This document shows, in pieces, positions 43,114 to 54,160 of a stretch of DNA of 64,000 bases. A model generated the notes under the pieces. It saw only the letters and a list, made by a program, of their open reading frames with translations, ran no database searches and was not told where the DNA came from. Position 1 is the stretch's first letter; every line of letters begins with the position of its first letter. The position numbers and the translations under genes are program-made. Source of the DNA: Rhodosorus marinus (Eukaryota > Rhodophyta > Stylonematophyceae > Stylonematales > Stylonemataceae). Location of the stretch: contig JAMWBK010000001.1 in NCBI GenBank assembly GCA_029953675.1, positions 3,550,501 to 3,614,500 of the forward strand. Direction: 5' to 3'.

Positions 43114-44797
43114 ATGACGTTGTAAGCACATATTTTTTCCTTCCCCCAGAATCTGCTGTTCCTTTTTTTGTGTCGTCTCGTGTTGTGAACACGCAGATGT
43201 GCAAAGTCTTTGTTGTTTCTCCCTGGATGGAACGTTTCTCTTAAGGCCAAAGCTGAGTTCAGTGTTTGGGTGGATTTTTTTTTCTTGTGTTTCCTTTGGT
43301 GTTTCTTTTGTGTGGTGGCAGGGAGGGCAAGTCGGGAGAAGGAACCAGTCCGGTAACGGGTGATACCAAGTCGAAGTGGGCGTACTTGGATCGTATCATT
43401 GCGAGGTTGACGGGCTTGAACGCAATGCTGAGGCTTCCCGTGTCCTTGTCGCCGGAAGAACTTAACTATTTATGTAAGGAAGGAATTGAGACCTTGATGA
43501 GCGAGCCGACTTTGGTAAGCACCACCCAAGTCCGGTGGCCACTTCCCCTCAGCAATTCACCAAGTCGAGATCTCCGCCCTTGTTGAACAGCTCGAGTTGG
43601 AAGCTCCAATAAAAGTTTGCGGTGATATTCATGGGCAGTATTTAGACCTTCTTCGTCTTTTTGAATACGGGTAATCAAGGATCAAGAAACTTACTTTGTG
43701 AAAAAAATGCCTTGTCATATCTCAAAATCTGCGTCTCTCCTCTTCTGTGCTCAAGGGGACAACCGCCGGAGTGCAAATACCTATTCCTCGGCGACTACGT
43801 GGACAGAGGAAAGCACAGCATAGAGACTATCTGTCTTCTACTGGCTTTCAAGATCCGGTATCCTGACAAGTTTTTCATCCTTCGCGGCAACCACGAATGT
43901 GCTTCGATAAATCGTATCTACGGATTCTTTGACGAGTGCCGGAGAAGGTATGGGAAATTTTACGAGTCCCAATCAGCTGCAAAGCCACTTCACATCAACG
44001 ATGCTCAGCCTGGTTTCCACCTCTTTTGAACAGGTACAACGCTAAAGTATGGAAAACCTTTTGCGACGTATTCAACAGCATGCCAATCGCCGCGATTATT
44101 GACGACAGAATATTTTGTACGCATGGCGGTTTGTCGCCAGAGCTGACATCGATGGAGCAGATCAAGAGGATCCCTAGACCCACCGATGTCCCCGATCAAG
44201 GTAGGTGCACACGAAATATTCCGGCTTGGCTGCTGCGGAAATCTTATGGGAAATGTCAAATTGTCGCAGGCCTTTTGTGTGACCTCCTTTGGAGTGATCC
44301 GGATGGGGAAATCCGGGGCTGGGGTGAAAACGATAGAGGGGTATCGTTCACATTTGGCGAGGACATTGTTGGCAAATTTTTGGCGCGCTTTGATTTCGAC
44401 CTCATTGCGAGAGCGCATCAGGTGAGTTTCGCTGGAGTTAGGCGCCCACGAGTTTTCGGCAAAGTTGCTAAATGCACAGTCGCTCTCCTGCTCATCAAAG
44501 GTGGTCGAAGATGGTTATGAGTTTTTCTCAGGGCGGAGGTTGGTGACAATCTTCTCTGCTCCAAACTACTGTGGAGAGTTTGACAACGCTGGAGCCATGA
44601 TGAGCATCAACGAGGACCTGCTATGCAGTACGTTTTACCTCCCAGAACGTCTAGACTCTTCCCGCGTTGTTGTAGAGACGCACCCCGAGGAAGCTACGAA
44701 ACGATTTGAGATCGTACTCACGTCCCCTCGTCTCGTTTGTGCGCTGTTCGTAGGTTTTCAAGTGTTGAAGCCGCATACTAGAAAGGATTCTGGTTAA
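43114..44797 (+). CDS. Serine/threonine protein phosphatase PP1 catalytic subunit
   Basis: Eight exons: 43,114-43,121; 43,322-43,514; 43,591-43,670; 43,756-43,947; 44,034-44,200; 44,270-44,421; 44,501-44,627; 44,754-44,797. Spliced length is 320 aa, the usual PP1 size. The metal-binding and catalytic motifs are intact: GDIHG, GDYVDRG, GNHE, and HGGLSPEL; also [12 protein letters not shown] and the late [13 protein letters not shown]. It dephosphorylates Ser/Thr residues of many nuclear and cytosolic proteins, with regulatory subunits binding a shared RVxF groove. The first coding exon is only 8 nt (ATGACGTT); I chose it because the frame of exon 2 has no ATG and the phase fits. All other junctions align to PP1 without gaps. 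Confidence 0.92.
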
Positions 44798-45228
44798 GTT
44801 CCGTCTTAAAAATGCTACGAAACGAAATGGATAACGAGCATCTACAGGGTATAGGACAACCAAGGCATTCGCCAATTTTGGAGAGTCTGCGAATGCAAGG
44901 GCTTTCCAGTTGCGTGCAGGCTGCTTGGATGTGGAGGATATCGAGGTCAGATCAGGACCAGCCATGATACCTTTTGGTAGGTGGGCTCTCAATTTGCTAC
45001 CGTGAGAAGCAGAAGACGGGGGTGAGACCTACGCTTGAGGTTTGTGACAATTCTTCGGGAAACAGCATCCCAGCTACTGCAAGCGACTCCGCTGAGCGCG
45101 TAATAGTCTCTTCGGGAGTAAAATAATTTCAATTTAGGAGTTGGAACCCTGATTCCCATGGTCGTATCTCTTATCATCAACCCCCAGGGCGGGCTTGCGA
45201 AAGCCATCGACAACCACGCCATCATGTG
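44798..45228 (+). CDS. Possible 3' exons: small membrane protein or alternative PP1 end
   Basis: Two open segments join cleanly. The first, from an acceptor at about 44,846-44,847 to a donor after 44,975, reads FANFGESANARAFQLRAGCL and EDIEVRSGPAMIPFG. After an intron (GTAGGT...TTTAG) the second reads GTLIPMVVSLIINPQGGLAK and ends NHAIM-stop at 45,228. The codon sense is good, but no start codon is found: an upstream exon would lie within the PP1 gene. The phase also fits PP1 exon 7, so an alternative PP1 terminus is possible. I do not recognise the protein. The segment boundaries are approximate. Confidence 0.35.
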
Positions 45229-45742
45229 ATCCGTTCAAGATCTCCGCAGTCCCACAAACAAATGCCTCCATCCATTCTCCACCAAGGCTCTAATAAGCTC
45301 CCCTCCTCTGCAATGTACGTAAACCAACAGTTCCTCATCCCTCCGGCCTCCCTCCCCCAGTCCAAGACCCATCACGCCCACTTCTCCCGACCAACTCCCT
45401 CCCCCTCTCCACAGCACAGAATGAATTCCGGAGAAAAACCCGATATATAAATCTTCGGGGAAATGTCGTTAGTACAGCTTAATAGCGATAGTAGCAATTT
45501 TACTAGCAAATATAATTTAATTATGATATTTGTTTTAAGTAATATTATGTAAATTAAGATTTATGATCGGTGAAACTGGATGTTGTTTTGATTTGTTTTG
45601 AAAGGTTTCTGTGGTCGACGGCGAAAATAGAATAAATATATGTATATTTGGTTGAAGTAAGGTCGGGGATAGTGGAGTTGAGGACCTGTGGGTGACTGTT
45701 GGACGGGGGAGCTTGTTCAGAATTAGATGAGAAAACCACACG
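45229..45742. other. Gene-free stretch upstream of FCF1
   Basis: No gene seen. AT-rich at 45,480-45,650. Confidence 0.5.
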
Positions 45743-46339
45743 ATGGGCCGAATGAAGAGAACAAGGAAATTTGCTGAAGTGAAGAGAAAACTGAATCCCA
45801 ACGATGATCGACTGAAGACGATGGCGCTGAGCAAGGCGCGTGCAGCTCCGATTGTTGGTAAGGTTTCGGATGAGGATAAGCTGGCGAAGACGCCGACACC
45901 GACGTCGATGTTTTTCAACTATAATTCTGCGCTTGGACCGCCCTACCATGTGCTTTTGGACACGAATTTCTTCAACTTCAGCATCAAGAACAAGCTGGAC
46001 GTGAGGCGGTCGCTTCTGGATTGCCTTATGGCGCCCAACTTCGGTTGTGTCACGGACTGCGTTATGGGAGAGCTTCAAAAGTTGGGTTCAAAGTACAAAC
46101 TCGCTCTGAAAATTGCAAAGGATAAGCGTTTTGTTCGGCTGCCATGTTCACACCAAGGAACCTACGCCGATGACTGCCTTGTCGACCGCGTCATCGCCAA
46201 CAGAATCTACATCGTCGCGACTTGTGATCGAGACCTCAAACGAAGAATCCGGAAGGTCACTGGCGTCCCAATAATGTACATTTCCAGCCATAAATACGCT
46301 ATCGAAAGGCTGCCGGATGCTATCGCTCCGGCAAAGTAA
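45743..46339 (+). CDS. FCF1: rRNA-processing nuclease Fcf1/Utp24
   Basis: Single exon, 198 aa, the standard length for the family. The N-terminal basic segment ([20 protein letters not shown]) is the conserved nucleolar part. The PIN domain follows with its acidic active-site residues visible: [41 protein letters not shown] and [14 protein letters not shown]. Fcf1 is the endonuclease of the small-subunit processome and cuts pre-rRNA at sites A1 and A2 in the nucleolus. No residue of the catalytic set appears missing. No intron is needed. Confidence 0.95.
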   Translation: MGRMKRTRKFAEVKRKLNPNDDRLKTMALSKARAAPIVGKVSDEDKLAKTPTPTSMFFNYNSALGPPYHVLLDTNFFNFSIKNKLDVRRSLLDCLMAPNFGCVTDCVMGELQKLGSKYKLALKIAKDKRFVRLPCSHQGTYADDCLVDRVIANRIYIVATCDRDLKRRIRKVTGVPIMYISSHKYAIERLPDAIAPAK

Positions 46340-47151
46340 TGCTTTGGCAGAATGTATATAAAGATGATTTAATATTCACAAAAGAAGGAGCCAGTGCTCA
46401 TCTTTGCCATCAAGAAACACGCTCTCTACGATGTTTGTCCATCTGCCTAAACGAACCATGATACATACGGTCCTCACCCGACGACAACCGTTCCTCTCTA
46501 CTTCGATATGCGGAACAGCAAAAAGAGTCCTGCAAGAGGATCAACGACCGGTGTCACCAGTGTCGTTTTGACAACAACGAAGACGCTCTGGAGGAGCCCT
46601 ATTCAATCCTCCCGAAACGGACAAGACACAGACTGTCCTCGCCAGCCCTCATCCTCTTCTTTGTCCAGATGAGGAATAGTGAGGGTCCAGCTCTGAGGAT
46701 CACATGCTTGCAGGCTGGGAACTTCTCAAGCACAGACTGTCCGCATCGCCTTTCTAGGTTCGAGATTGAGGAACAGTCAAAAGTCCGCAACGTGCATCGA
46801 CGATAGCAATCCCGGGTCGTTGACTGAGATACGGGTTATTCTCACCAGTCGTCAACGCCTCCTAGTGCGATATGATGACCAGTCAGAATCCGCCGCGGAC
46901 ATCGACGACGGCATTCCCAGCTCGCAGGCGGAGATGCAGACTCTCTTCACCCCTCCACCTCTGCGCTGCTGTTGGCATTGGTCTGGGAGACGAGACGGCC
47001 GGTTACCCGTACGCCTTCTCTTCTTTCCGTATTAAGAGGATTTATGCTGCGAGTTCATCTCCAAACCTCTAATCGTCTGAAACCTGGCAGGATTTGGATG
47101 GGGATGGCTGAGTCACAGAGTGTCCACCTTCCGCAGGAATCAACCATAAGC
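46340..47151. other. Intergenic, weakly repetitive
   Basis: Degenerate ~100-bp phrases (for example CACAGACTGTCC at two sites, and TCACC(A)GTCGTCAACG-like words) recur from 46,450 to 46,960. An open plus-strand frame at 46,766-47,035 has no recognised family. Confidence 0.45.
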
Positions 47152-48967
47152 TTACAATTGTACGTCTTCCGCATTGAGGTATGGACGTCGTCTTTCGTCG
47201 TGGAGTGCCGAGTCTGACAGGATCTCCGAGACGTGTTTGATGTACCTATCGGTGATCGATGTGATCTCTTCAAGATCAGAACTGCCTGCGGGTTTGGAGG
47301 AACAGCATGTCAGCAGGAGGGGACTGGTGTGCCTTTTCACCAGGAAGGCTTTCTTACTGAGTTCTTGAAGCTCGTTTGTCGTCCTGTCAAGTTCTTTGAG
47401 AAGAAGGACTGAGCAGATGACATTGGAGGTTTCTTCTGGTTCAGGAAACGCTGACGATGAATCTTCGGTCGCCTCTCGGTCGAGGTTGTAGCGAAATTTG
47501 AGGTTATGGCCGAGCTGTTGGTTCTGAATTCGAGTCTGTTGAGCAAGCTCTTCAGCGTCACTCTCATCTTCCTCCTCGCTGTGCGTGTGAACGGACCTCC
47601 CGAAGTGGTAACAAGCTGCCGGTTTCCGGCCACTGAGGACCTGTCTCGTCCACATATCCACCAGACTTTTCGGACTGTGAACGACTGCAACTGTTCTCCG
47701 AGGTTCTTCTGGAGATAGTACAACCGTCGTGGTGCTGCGGATTCTCAACGATAGCATTTTCTGGGCGATGTATTCATCTGTCTTGTCCTGGACGAGTCAA
47801 GAACCAATCCGCGTTTGATGAGGACGTCTCGAACCCCTTCATTCTTTTGGAGCTCTTCGGCACAAACAGATCGAAATACCTCGAAACTGCGAAAGTCCAA
47901 CTCGTTCAATACAAAGTCGCAAGCTCGAGAAACCACGGAACCGCTTTCAGGACTCAAGCGTGACGCAACATATACTAGAGATGTGGCCACGGAGATCGCG
48001 GTGTCCGCCATGAACTCGATCGCTTCCGGTTCAGAGCTAATGAGGAATCGATCGTGCTCCTTCACGCTGTACCCATACATCCGACGGAAGAGAAAGTTTA
48101 CGCGAAGAAGCGCACATCTGTTCCCAGGCACAAAACAGAAGATTGAATGTAACAGTCAATGATCGATCGGACTAGACCTTCAATGGCTCGAAGGGTCGCT
48201 GCCTGTTCTAGCAGTAGTGGCAACCATGCAACCTTCTTGCGCCAAACGCCGAAGAATCGCTAGGAACTGTCCTCCGACATCGAATGGACAGCAGCCGCGG
48301 CCGCAGCCGCAGCTGTAGTCGTCGCGCAGCCTTCAAGCCCTTTCTTGAAGGTTCCGTGTCGCGATTGCCTCGCGGCAGGTGGGGTGAAGATCTCCCGCAT
48401 ACTTAGTCTTCTGTATATCATTCAGAGCTTCCCATTTGTTTAGCAGCTTCCGTCGATAGCCAAGTGTGGAGGTCTTGTTCGTCCATTTGATGAGGTTTTC
48501 AAAGTCGCGAGCTTCGCGGCATGTGATGTCTTCGATGATCTCCGCTTCCGTCTTATCGATGTACTTTGATCTAGTCGTACTGAATCGCCTTTGTTTGGTG
48601 TACAGGGAATGCGAAGAACAGGGCAGACTATTCGGACCTTTTGCTCGATGAGAGTGGACGGAGTTCTTACGATTGCGAACTTGGCTTACTTGTGAAACGC
48701 TGAGGACGTGCAGAAAATCGCAGGCAGAATCTTCCCAGCGGATCTCCCAGCTTCCTCATCTCCGAATTCGATGAACCCATCATCTGTCTCCTCTCGCTCC
48801 TCACCATCGTCCAGATCTGAACTCCAGACGCCTCCAACGTCCTCTCTCATCAACCTCGCATCGTCCGAGTCCAAACTCGCAGAGCTAACGTATCCATACC
48901 CAACCTCCTTGAACACCAGACCGGTTTCTGCTTCCTCTTCAGATTGCATTCTTCTTTCTCCGGTCAT
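47152..48967 (-). CDS. Unrecognised multi-exon gene
   Basis: Supported exons: 48,690-48,967 (ATG start; acidic, Ser-rich; ends CTSSAFHN), 48,579 down to about 48,403 (KYIDKTEAEIIEDITCREAR, LIKWTNKTSTLGYRRKLLNK), a segment from about 48,120 to 47,880 (FMADTAISVATSLVYVASRL, CDFVLNELDFRSFE) and 47,152-47,787 (DKTDEYIAQKMLSLRIRSTT to YLNAEDVQL). The 48,580-48,689 (110 nt) and 47,788-47,879 (92 nt) introns are in phase and have good borders. The middle, 48,120-48,400, is unresolved: several open frames compete, and one encodes an alanine run (CATTTAAAAAAAVHS). No domain is recognised, and the protein would be soluble, with acidic and coiled-coil-prone parts. Boundaries in the middle may be wrong. 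Confidence 0.5.
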
Positions 48968-50571
48968 AGAACTATCTCAGTCCTCCAACAACAGATCTCC
49001 GAGATTCTCATTGATTCTGGGAGACTGCTGCGAAGACCGATATCTCCAGGCTGCTTGTCTATCTCTTACATCAAGCTCCTCCCCCTTCCTTTGCATGCCT
49101 TTACGAAGAGCTTTCAGAAGACGCTTCATCCATCACCAGCTTAGAGGAACTTTCTTCTTTGTCCAGAGCAGCTCTCTTCTAACGACGCTATCCCACCCTC
49201 CCCAAAGTCAAATAGGACTAGCCAGAGTCCTCCTCACTGTTTCAACGACGGTGACCGTGGGGGTACCGGTCGCCAGCTGGTATATCAATCGGAGGCGTAA
49301 ACGGGAGACTAGGCTAGACGGTTTAGGACCTCCACAACCTGTTCTCTATCCGATAAGGATAGAGAGGAGCAACTGCTTATTCGAAGCAACATCAGTACCG
49401 CTGCTTTACGGTCGTTTCGAGGGCTGATATTGGGAACCAACTAGCTAGTCTTTGCGAGTCCGACTGTTATAGAGAGAGTAGTACGAGAAGAGACCATTGT
49501 AAGTTCTCTAGCCGATAGGGATAGAGAGGAGGCTACAGCTGGTTTCGAGGCAATTCCAGTACCGTCGTTATTCACACGAGTGTTTGGGATGCTGATATCG
49601 TTGTCCACACTCATTCTGGTGTATGATGGTACTGGTACTGCGCTCTCTACATGAATCGGAGCAGTAAAGAACAGCCTAGCCCAGATGGTTTAGGATCTCC
49701 ATATCCTCTTCTCCACCCGACAGGGATAGAGAAGAGCTACTTCTGATTCGAAATAACGCCAGTACCGTCGTTTCGGGGACTGGTGCCTGTGTTCACACCC
49801 ATTCCATGAGCTTATGATGGTTCCAGTATTGGTCTTGCTGGCACCTACTCCTGCCCTTGGGCAGTTGTCCATTGAGTTTTCTCTTAGCTAGATAGGTCCA
49901 GCTTGTTCTAGCCTACGTCTATCTCTACTGTTTAGTTCCTCTAGTTGGGCTCCGACTTGACCTAGGGTTTAGTGTCCGTAAAAGACTCGCTGGCTAGGCG
50001 GTTTAAGGACCCCCGTAACCTGTTCTCTACTCGATAGGGGTAGAGACGAGCTACTGCTGATTCGAAGCAACAAAGTTAGCGTCGTCTCAGGGACAAGCTG
50101 GTCTGCAGAGGGGTATAGAGAGTCGGGTGCGCGAGAAGGACAACCTGTCCAATCCAATCCCTGCTGTTGGAACCCTGAACTGTGTAGAATCACAGGCCGC
50201 GATGAACGATTCTAAAAGCGTTCTCTTTAGGAAGACAAACCAGGAAACGTGCGACACAAAACCCATAGAGGAAAGCACAACCAAAAAGGTGAACATACCC
50301 GAAACGGGCTTTGGGGGAATCAATACATAAAAAAAAAGGGGATGAAAGTCCCAACCAAAAAGATTCGGCAATCTCCCAAATGCTTTCCAGCGCGTTGAAA
50401 GCCTCTTTAAGGAGGGAACAGAAAAGTATACTGAGGGTATGCCGGGGAGGTCGACAGCTGTCTAGCAAAACGAATTCGATTTCTATCCCCACAGAGGGGT
50501 TGATCTCTTCGTTTGAAGAACAGCGCTCTCGGTACTAGTATACAATAGGCGCCTCCGATTGCAGTGCATCT
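48968..50571. other. Intergenic with four hairpin-containing repeats
   Basis: Besides the repeat block at 49,318-50,100, nothing gene-like. The open plus-strand frame at 48,708-49,427 is antisense to the first exon of the unrecognised gene. Confidence 0.55.
49318..50100. repeat. Four degenerate repeats, each with a CTCTATCC/GGATAGAG-type hairpin
   Basis: Blocks at about 49,318-49,430, 49,500-49,575, 49,686-49,775 and 50,000-50,100 share GGTTTAGGA, CCTGTTCTCTAT, GATAGGGATAGAGA, CTGATTCGAAGCAAC and CAGTACCGTCGTTTC-like words. Hairpin positions: 49,344-49,364, 49,506-49,526, 49,707-49,735 and 50,025-50,045. Between copies 1 and 4 one stem pair changes from T-A to C-G. Confidence 0.7.
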
Positions 50572-51468
50572 TCATTCGTTGACGCTGCTGTTTAAATCAC
50601 TCTCTTCCTCCGAGGACGAGTCCTTTGTGATACTGCTTCCCGTGGCCACCTCCACGCTTCCGCTTTCACTTCCAGACTCACCGATGTCATCGTCGTCCAT
50701 CTTCTCCTCCTGTAATCTTCTCCTCGCGGCATCCAGCTTATCCCTTCGGATTGATCGGTACCTCTTCGCCATCATTGCAGCTTCAGCATACGGTTGCTGG
50801 CTCCGCTCCTCACCCCCACAGTAGTGCTCACGACCGTGCGAATAGCCACAGGCCTGTCCATGACAAGGAGGAGGGGTTCTCCACATATACGTTCCCGAAG
50901 GTGTGTACGGATACTCATACACGGGTTGAGGGTATGGATACATGTCCTCGACCCTATACATCGATCGATGAACTGGCATCCCCCAATGGCGATGTGGAGA
51001 CGTTTGGTGCACCCACATCGATTCCAGCGAAGGTGAACTGCTTGACCCGCTATTACGTGACGACGCTGAGCTCATATGCGCATGGATGTACTGTGCGTGC
51101 TGTGGTTTGGAGTACACCTGCTCTGGAGCTTGGATTCGCTGACGAGGGTACGGATGGGCTGCCTTCTTCTTCGGCCGCGGGGGCGGGACGTACTCTCCCG
51201 TCGACTGCTTCTTCACCTTCATGAAGTACTTCTGCGCATGAGACCGAATCTGCAGAATGTCCTTCGTCTTGACGTGCTCCTCAATCTTCTTCCAGTCGCG
51301 CTTGTACAGGGACACCGCCTCCACAAACCTACAGTGCTCCTCCTCAGTCCACGCCTGTCTCATCCTCCGACTATGATAAGGCTTTCTCATCCTGGCCGGC
51401 ATCGTTGCACCTCCTAACTGCCCATCACTCACAGACACCCCCGCACCTCCCATATACTGCTGATTCAT
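50572..51468 (-). CDS. REVEILLE/LHY-type [10 protein letters not shown] transcription factor
   Basis: Single exon, 298 aa from ATG 51,468. Residues 37-84 form one MYB repeat, [20 protein letters not shown] to [17 protein letters not shown], with the class-defining SHAQKYF motif. It is followed by the proline-rich block [15 protein letters not shown], characteristic of plant REVEILLE/CCA1-like proteins. Then come a Ser/Tyr/Pro-rich region and a Ser/Glu-rich acidic tail. In plants such factors bind evening elements and act in the circadian clock or light responses; the same role here is inference. A small unit of basic residues before the tail ([18 protein letters not shown]) may be a nuclear signal. 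An ATG-less frame precedes this start. Confidence 0.9.
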   Translation of the reverse strand: MNQQYMGGAGVSVSDGQLGGATMPARMRKPYHSRRMRQAWTEEEHCRFVEAVSLYKRDWKKIEEHVKTKDILQIRSHAQKYFMKVKKQSTGEYVPPPRPKKKAAHPYPRQRIQAPEQVYSKPQHAQYIHAHMSSASSRNSGSSSSPSLESMWVHQTSPHRHWGMPVHRSMYRVEDMYPYPQPVYEYPYTPSGTYMWRTPPPCHGQACGYSHGREHYCGGEERSQQPYAEAAMMAKRYRSIRRDKLDAARRRLQEEKMDDDDIGESGSESGSVEVATGSSITKDSSSEEESDLNSSVNE

Positions 51469-52436
51469 CCTTAACAAAACACTCCTTCAACCCTCACCCA
51501 GCTTCCATCTCTCTCTCCAGCTCCCCCTCCCCTAAAAACAGATAACCCTTCTCCAAACCTAAACTCCCTCCCTCCCTCTCTCCCCCTCCCACATCCACAA
51601 ACCTTTTACTAAACCAGTTCAAACACACACATATATATATACATACACATATCCCTTACCACAAAAAAAAGAAAAACAACAAAAAGCTAAATCACTAATT
51701 CCAAATCAATACCGAACCCCCCTCCCTCAATCTCCCTTTCCCAGTCGGACAATTAGTGACCCAGCTTTCCACAGACCAACGAAAAAAAAAAATGGAATCG
51801 AATCATCAGTTGAACACATACAACCTCACCAACCAGAAAGAAATATATATATCAAACCAAAAAAACCGCCACCAAACTCTCCCCTCCCTCCCCCTCCCCC
51901 CGCGCCTCTCTCCCCTCCACCTTCAAAAAAAATAAAAATAAAATAAAATGCCCTATCGACAATCCGCCTCTGAAACAAAAACCCTTAAAACTCCAATCGA
52001 TTTCCAAATATCTTTTATCAATGTTACAAAATTCATCTATAAAACATCCTGAAAATATCCTTGAATATTTATTACTTTAAGGGTTTGTAGATAAACCCTA
52101 GAGAATGAATCTACCCGTACAAGATATAATCTAGAATCTGTATTTATTTGTATTTATGTAGTTTTAGTGAGTAAGTAGAGGTGAAGGTGATAGTTTTTAC
52201 CCCCTAGAATGGGCGGCGGTTTGTAGATATTTAGAGGCTGGGTGTGGAGGCGTTTTTGATTTGATTGGTTGATACTTTGAAGTGGAATACATTGATTGGT
52301 TAATTGTGAGATAGATCTAACTGGCATGGTTTCTTGATTGGTTGAAGTCTTTTGTTGATATTTTCATATGAAATCAGTCAGAATGGGAGTCTAGGATTCT
52401 CTTGTATTTACAAAGGGTGGAAGTGATTAGCTTTAT

Positions 52437-52715
52437 CTAGATCAATAACTTCGTATAAGTTATTGATTTATTATAAATATGAATTTTGGGGTATAGTGAC
52501 AAGGGGGTAGGTTGGGATTGGATGGGTTGCCTGCAAATGGGTTGCTTGGCGGCGTTTTGTAGGATTGGTTGGAGGATACTTTCAGCACGCCGGAAAAAGA
52601 GGCGGCTCGAGAGGAGGGAGGCGTAGTAGTTCGGATCTACTTTGTTTTTGAAAGTGTACTTGCGGTTCTGGGAGGTTTTTTGTGAATCCGGCGAGTGTAT
52701 AATAGACAGCCTCAA
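52437..52715 (-). CDS. Hypothetical small basic protein
   Basis: 92 codons from ATG 52,715, basic and Ser/Gln-rich, with a helix-like NYYASLLSSRLFFRRAESIL. No family recognised and no supporting context; it runs into the palindrome at its 3' end. Could be chance. Confidence 0.2.
   Translation of the reverse strand: MRLSIIHSPDSQKTSQNRKYTFKNKVDPNYYASLLSSRLFFRRAESILQPILQNAAKQPICRQPIQSQPTPLSLYPKIHIYNKSITYTKLLI
52441..52467. repeat. Perfect 27-bp palindrome
   Basis: 11-bp arms ATCAATAACTT / AAGTTATTGAT around CGTAT. Within it 52,445-52,457 equals the 13-bp arm of a phage P1 loxP site. Confidence 0.8.
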
Positions 52716-53361
52716 GCGAGAAGGGGGATTAGGATTTTTACCCCGGGCGGTAGGACACTAGTATACCCACCCAATTTTGGTTGGGTGCTTGTTAATCTTT
52801 TATCCAGTTCACTTCAGTCGGGTCTAACCAAGCTTTGGCACCTTGAGTAGACGCTAGACGAGTCCGATTATCTATTGATTGAGACCGCGAGCCAGTGGTT
52901 ACGCTTTTCACAGATCAGGGTTGGCCGGCGAGCTCCCCTAGACTCCAAAATGGGGAAAGCTCAAAAGCAGATTCAGTCCGCTACTTCATAAGATTCCCCG
53001 CTGCTCAAAAACAAGATGAGCAGTCTTCGGACCTCCCAGGGGCGGTTTGGTTGCCCGTGCGTGCCTGCGAGAATGGTCTCATGCTCCGTCTTGACTGTGA
53101 AGCAAACGCAGGCCGCAAAGCCTCAGCGAGCAGCTAGTGCTGGATTCAAGCCAGGTTGGAGGGGTGGTAAGGTAGGGGGGGAACGACATCAGATCATTTG
53201 CCCCAAATCTTTATCCGAAAAGGAACAATATCAAAATTTAAACCTCCTCATGAATCAAAATCTCCTGACTTAACGAGCTCTGAGGAGGCCTGTCGGCGTG
53301 AAGCCGACGAGAGCGGCTTAGCCCTCGGATGACGATTTTAGGTGTGAAAACCGTGAAACCC

Positions 53362-53486
53362 CTCCCACAGAAAGGATATTAGTGAACCACAGGGTTAAAA
53401 AGGAGTTCACTGGGAAGTAGATAGAATTAGAGCAAAGGGAACGGGGTATGGAACAAAAGAGGGGAGTCTCTTTGGGTGTAGATTGA
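53362..53486. repeat. Dispersed repeat family B, copy 2
   Basis: Matches 22,526-22,648 in the same orientation. Just upstream is a small GTCGGC/GCCGAC hairpin at about 53,291-53,307. Confidence 0.7.
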
Positions 53487-54160
53487 GATAGTGGGTCGCG
53501 CTCCCTGCGTATAATCTAGGCTAATTAAAAACATGGGGCTGGTTCCCCTACGACAAAGGTCCTAAAGGCTTCATCTTGCTATGATCATTCGGCTATTGAG
53601 GCTACGCTAAAACGATCCTGCACGTCTCGTGATCATCAGTCTGCCAGCTGTCTCGCCATCCGTGAATGCCAAGTCTCCTACCTCATTCACACCGGTACTC
53701 GGGATCGAAGAAAATCGGGGGTTACGATTACGTCATCACCCACCACGCGGAACTCTCTCCCCCATGGTAAGCGCCCTCCGTTTGTTTTTTTTTGCCATAG
53801 TGGTCAGAGCTCCTGGGACAAGATTTCCAAAAAAAGTTGATGGGACAAACTTTATTTGGACAGCTGTCGTGGGACAGAATGTCCCAAGAATATTTTGTGT
53901 TGGCGGGACAAGGAAAAATCCACCGCCAAATGCTTGGCGGCGGAATCGAAGAGGAGGTTTGAGGTGGATGGATGGATCGATGGAGGGCTGAGTGAGCATG
54001 TTTGGGAAGTGAGAGATTGATCAGGACAGGACAGGACAGAACAGGATGATGTTTTATCCGGAGAAGTCTGATCTGAAGAGAATGGACTGAGACGGAAGGT
54101 TTCGAGGGTGGGGTGAGGGTGGGGGGGAGAGGGGTGGTTGGGGTTTTGGGATCGGATGCG

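Larger units (their letters stand above)
51469..54160. other. Long gene-free stretch
   Basis: AT-rich and C-rich low-complexity sequence to about 52,430, a perfect 27-bp palindrome (52,441-52,467), a 92-aa open frame (52,437-52,715), a small hairpin (52,768-52,787), repeat family B copy 2 (53,362-53,486) and GGGACA-type repeats (53,815-53,915). Confidence 0.55.

Noticed and set aside
48708-49427. 239-codon plus-strand frame
   Set aside because: Antisense to the first exon of the minus-strand gene; Ser-rich composition follows from that.
52445-52457. 13-bp identity to a loxP arm
   Set aside because: No spacer and second arm of a loxP site; identity explained by the surrounding palindrome and chance.
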